This document shows, piece after piece, positions 61,481-64,000 of a stretch of 64,000 nt of DNA (positions are counted from its first letter, which is position 1; every line of letters begins with the position of its first letter). The notes beneath the pieces were generated by a model, which was not told the origin of the DNA, did no database searches, and saw only the letters and a list, made by a program, of their open reading frames with translations. The position numbers and the translations under genes were made by a program. Source of the DNA: JBMFVE01 sp049966155 (GTDB lineage: Bacteria; Bacteroidota; Ignavibacteria; Kryptoniales; JAKASW01); the NCBI GenBank assembly GCA_049966155.1, contig JBMFVE010000003.1, forward strand, positions 192,837 to 256,836, given 5' to 3'.

Positions 61481-64000
61481 ATGCTTCCCGACGTTCAACA
61501 TAGACTTTTCCTAAAAGCAGTTGATTCAGTCCCTGATACGATTTTTCATTTACTCGATCTCCAATTTCACATCATTTTCTCATCTGGTGGAGCCTTAAAG
61601 AAGGACAATCTCTTTCAGCAAGATCTGGTAGGGAAATCATTCCTGGAATTATTAGATCCTCAGTATAGGGTTTTAGTCAGCCAAAAGCTGAAGGATGTTC
61701 TCACTGGACAGGTTTCTGACTTCGAATATGAGTATCGAGGCTCACAATATATTGCAAATGCTTATCCACTTTTCGAAAAAAAGAGGGTGGTAAGTCATAT
61801 AGCGGTTCATGCAATAGACATTAATTTTCTTAAGAAACAAATAGGTACGCAGATAACGGAGGAACAAACTTACTTTCGAAATGTTCTTAACAGTATAACA
61901 GAGGGAATTCAAATAATTGGCTTTGATTTCCGGTATAAGTATCTCAACGATGTTGCGGCAAAGCAGGGCCGACAAAATAAAGAAGATTTGTTGGGCAAGA
62001 CTATGATGCAAGCATATCCGGGGATTGAAAACACAGATATGTTTGCCCGCCTCCGCAGGTGCATGGAGAATCGTACGGTTGACTCAATGGAAAATGAGTT
62101 TGTTTATCCGGATGGTACGAAGAGGTGGTTCAGGTTGGTTTTTTATCCGTTAAATGAGGGGATATTGATTTATTCCCTCGATATTGATGACTGGAAGAAA
62201 TCAGAGATTTATCTGAAGCGCCTCAATCGGTACCTGGCTGTACTCTCGAGTATAAACCAGGCAATTATAAGATTGAAAAATCGCCAGGATATTTTTAAAG
62301 AATCTTGTAGAATTGCCGTGGAAGTCGGCGGATTTCGTCTGGCATGGATAGGAATTTACGACGAACAGACCAACAGTATTGAACCGGTAGCTCACGCAGG
62401 TGTTGACGGTGAATACACACAGCAGCTTCACCTTGCGCTCACTGATGAGGAGCGCTCAAAAGGGCCAACGATTACCGCTTTCAGGGAAGGTACCAGGGTG
62501 GTCGTGGATGATATTGAGCATGATCAACGGATGTCAGCGTGGAGGTCTGAAGCCTTAAAGCACGGTTACCGTGCAGCGGTGGTTTTTCCCCTGAAAGTCG
62601 ATGAAACTTCAATTGGAACTTTCAATCTTTATGCCGGTGAGCCATTTTACTTTAACGAGGAAGAACTCAGGCTTCTTGATGAAATGGCAAGAGACATATC
62701 ATTCTCTTTAAAGGTTATCAGTGACGAGGAGCTGCGCCTGAAACAGGAAGAACAGCTCAGGCAACAGGCCTCCCTTCTGGATCTTTCGCCGGATGCAATA
62801 CTTGTCCAGGATCTTGATACGCACATTCTTTACTGGAATAAAGGTGCAGAGAAAATGTTCGGTTGGACGGCTGAAGAGGTTAAGATGAGAAGTGTTAAAG
62901 AAGTATTGTTTTCCGGTCAGGAGGAGCTTTTTGAAAAAATTCAGGAAACTGTGTTAAGACAGGGATCATGGACTGGTGAACTGAGGCACAGGAATAAAGA
63001 AGGAAAAGAGTTGATAACCGATACAAAACGGGTTCTTATTACAGGTGATCATGGAGAGCCGGTCGGGATGTTGGTGATAAAACGAGATATAACGGAAAAG
63101 AAGATGCTGGAGGCCCAGTACCTTCGCGCTCAGAGATTAGAAAGTATAGGCACTCTTGCCAGTGGTGTAGCACACGATCTAAATAATGTACTTACTCCAG
63201 TTATGCTTGCAATAGAATACATGATGCGGAAAACCTCGGATGAGCAGCTTAAAAAGATGCTTGAGACTGTCGAGGCCACAGTTAAGAGGGGAGCCGATCT
63301 TGTAAAGCAGGTACTTTCATTTGCTAGAGGTGTTGAAGCTGAGCGCAAACCGATACAGCTTCGACACATTGTGGATGAAGTCGTAAACGTAATCAAGGAG
63401 ACATTTCCAAGGTCTATATCTATTAAGACTCAAATCCCTAAAGACTTGCCGTTAGTTTTAGCTGATCCAACCCAGCTTCATCAGGTTTTCATGAACCTGT
63501 GCGTAAATGCTCGTGATGCAATGCCGTGTGGGGGAATGTTGGAGATCAGGGCGGAGACTGTTATAGTTGATGAACAATATGCAAGGATGCACATAGAAGC
63601 AAAGCCCGGTAAATACGTTGTAATTGCTGTAACAGATACAGGGACCGGAATGTCTCCAGAGGTTGCTGATCGGATTTTCGAGCCTTTCTTTACCACTAAG
63701 GAGCTGAATAAGGGTACGGGTATTGTAAAGAGTCACGAAGGATTTATAAATGTATATAGCGAACCAGGCATGGGGACAACTTTTAGAATATACCTGCCGG
63801 CTTATATCGGCTCAGAAAAAGTTGCTGTTGAGGAGGAGGAATTCAATTTAACCGGGAGGGGTGAACTAATTCTGCTTGTTGATGACGAAAAAGCAATACT
63901 GGAAATCACCAGAGTTACTCTCGAATCAAACGGATATTCAGTGATAACAGCAGGGGATGGCACAGAAGCAGTGCCTGAAATCCGATATAGGCAGCGATAG
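61481..64000 (+). CDS. PAS-GAF hybrid histidine kinase with damaged catalytic and receiver domains
   Basis: 839 residues, with a stop codon at the last base of the window. Domains in order: a PAS-like region (1-120), PAS (about 130-245), a GAF domain (about 255-410, GGFRLAWIGIYDEQT), PAS (about 430-550), HisKA with the His in ASGVAHDLNNVL, HATPase with N box (NLCVNARDAM) and G1 box (DTGTGM), and the start of a receiver (LLVDDEKAILE). There are no membrane helices. The G2 box is missing: EPFFTTKELNKGTG runs straight into IVKSHEGF, an apparent in-frame loss of about eight residues (LGLSTVxG). The receiver stops after about 45 residues, before the phospho-acceptor Asp. The gene is probably inactive or mis-assembled here. 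Confidence 0.85.
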   Translation: MLPDVQHRLFLKAVDSVPDTIFHLLDLQFHIIFSSGGALKKDNLFQQDLVGKSFLELLDPQYRVLVSQKLKDVLTGQVSDFEYEYRGSQYIANAYPLFEKKRVVSHIAVHAIDINFLKKQIGTQITEEQTYFRNVLNSITEGIQIIGFDFRYKYLNDVAAKQGRQNKEDLLGKTMMQAYPGIENTDMFARLRRCMENRTVDSMENEFVYPDGTKRWFRLVFYPLNEGILIYSLDIDDWKKSEIYLKRLNRYLAVLSSINQAIIRLKNRQDIFKESCRIAVEVGGFRLAWIGIYDEQTNSIEPVAHAGVDGEYTQQLHLALTDEERSKGPTITAFREGTRVVVDDIEHDQRMSAWRSEALKHGYRAAVVFPLKVDETSIGTFNLYAGEPFYFNEEELRLLDEMARDISFSLKVISDEELRLKQEEQLRQQASLLDLSPDAILVQDLDTHILYWNKGAEKMFGWTAEEVKMRSVKEVLFSGQEELFEKIQETVLRQGSWTGELRHRNKEGKELITDTKRVLITGDHGEPVGMLVIKRDITEKKMLEAQYLRAQRLESIGTLASGVAHDLNNVLTPVMLAIEYMMRKTSDEQLKKMLETVEATVKRGADLVKQVLSFARGVEAERKPIQLRHIVDEVVNVIKETFPRSISIKTQIPKDLPLVLADPTQLHQVFMNLCVNARDAMPCGGMLEIRAETVIVDEQYARMHIEAKPGKYVVIAVTDTGTGMSPEVADRIFEPFFTTKELNKGTGIVKSHEGFINVYSEPGMGTTFRIYLPAYIGSEKVAVEEEEFNLTGRGELILLVDDEKAILEITRVTLESNGYSVITAGDGTEAVPEIRYRQR

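Noticed and set aside
1..64000. CRISPR arrays, insertion sequences, integrases, rRNA and phage genes
   Set aside because: Looked for and not seen: no regularly spaced repeats, no transposase or integrase motifs, and no rRNA-like sequence.

Overview
The window looks like one contiguous piece of a moderately AT-rich Gram-negative chromosome, probably from the FCB superphylum (an Ignavibacteria/Chlorobi- or Calditrichota-like lineage). The reasons are: outer-membrane assembly proteins (an Omp85/BamA-like barrel and a BamD lipoprotein); a secreted protease with a FlgD/T9SS-like C-terminal module; an 11-gene complex I locus without nuoEFG, as in Chlorobi; and a UbiA prenyltransferase of the type FCB genomes share with archaeal ether-lipid pathways. 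The lineage is an inference from gene content. No rRNA is present to confirm it.

Layout. 1-6606 (minus strand): EamA permease, carB, an Omp85-family barrel and a UbiA prenyltransferase cut by the window edge. 6800-11298 (plus): a sigma-54-type response regulator, a sensor kinase and a lone receiver protein. 11340-20311: a nine-gene electron-transfer module. In order it encodes a Cyc2-like fused cytochrome-porin, a monoheme cytochrome, a pentaheme cytochrome, a molybdopterin-oxidoreductase-like subunit with a 4Fe-4S site, a four-cluster ferredoxin subunit, an ActC/NrfD-type quinone-site membrane protein, a small two-helix membrane protein, a four-domain tetraheme cytochrome and a cupredoxin. 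20427-31055: nuoABCDHIJKLMN, closed by a strong hairpin terminator. 31098-39463: housekeeping genes (rpsU, lemA, two TPM-domain genes, aroF, a nitrilase-family gene, htpX, gdhA, bamD, a thioesterase). 39489-43293: two secreted surface-type proteins. 43294-47843: an ABC ATPase, a frameshifted CopA copper ATPase, a CopZ-like chaperone, superoxide dismutase and an A-type Fe-S carrier. 48079-53204: peptidase T, an OPT transporter and an acyl-CoA ligase. 53379-54659: tRNA-Asp followed by a compositionally odd, probably decayed stretch. 54660-64000: glycosylasparaginase, an XRE regulator, an M3 peptidase, a plant/fungal-type H+-ATPase and a hybrid histidine kinase that appears damaged.

How it fits together. 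The strongest candidate for an undescribed system is 11340-20311. A Cyc2-like outer-membrane conduit could pass electrons from outside the cell to periplasmic haems and a copper protein. The ActABC-like complex could then exchange them with the quinone pool, and the adjacent complex I could exchange them with a soluble carrier. This would suit either electron uptake with reverse flow to low-potential carriers, or ordinary quinol oxidation with an external acceptor; the sequence does not decide the direction. The regulators immediately upstream and the copper genes further downstream are plausible supporting functions.

Limits. All calls come from reading motifs and gene order by eye. No database search, alignment, structure prediction or composition calculation was run.
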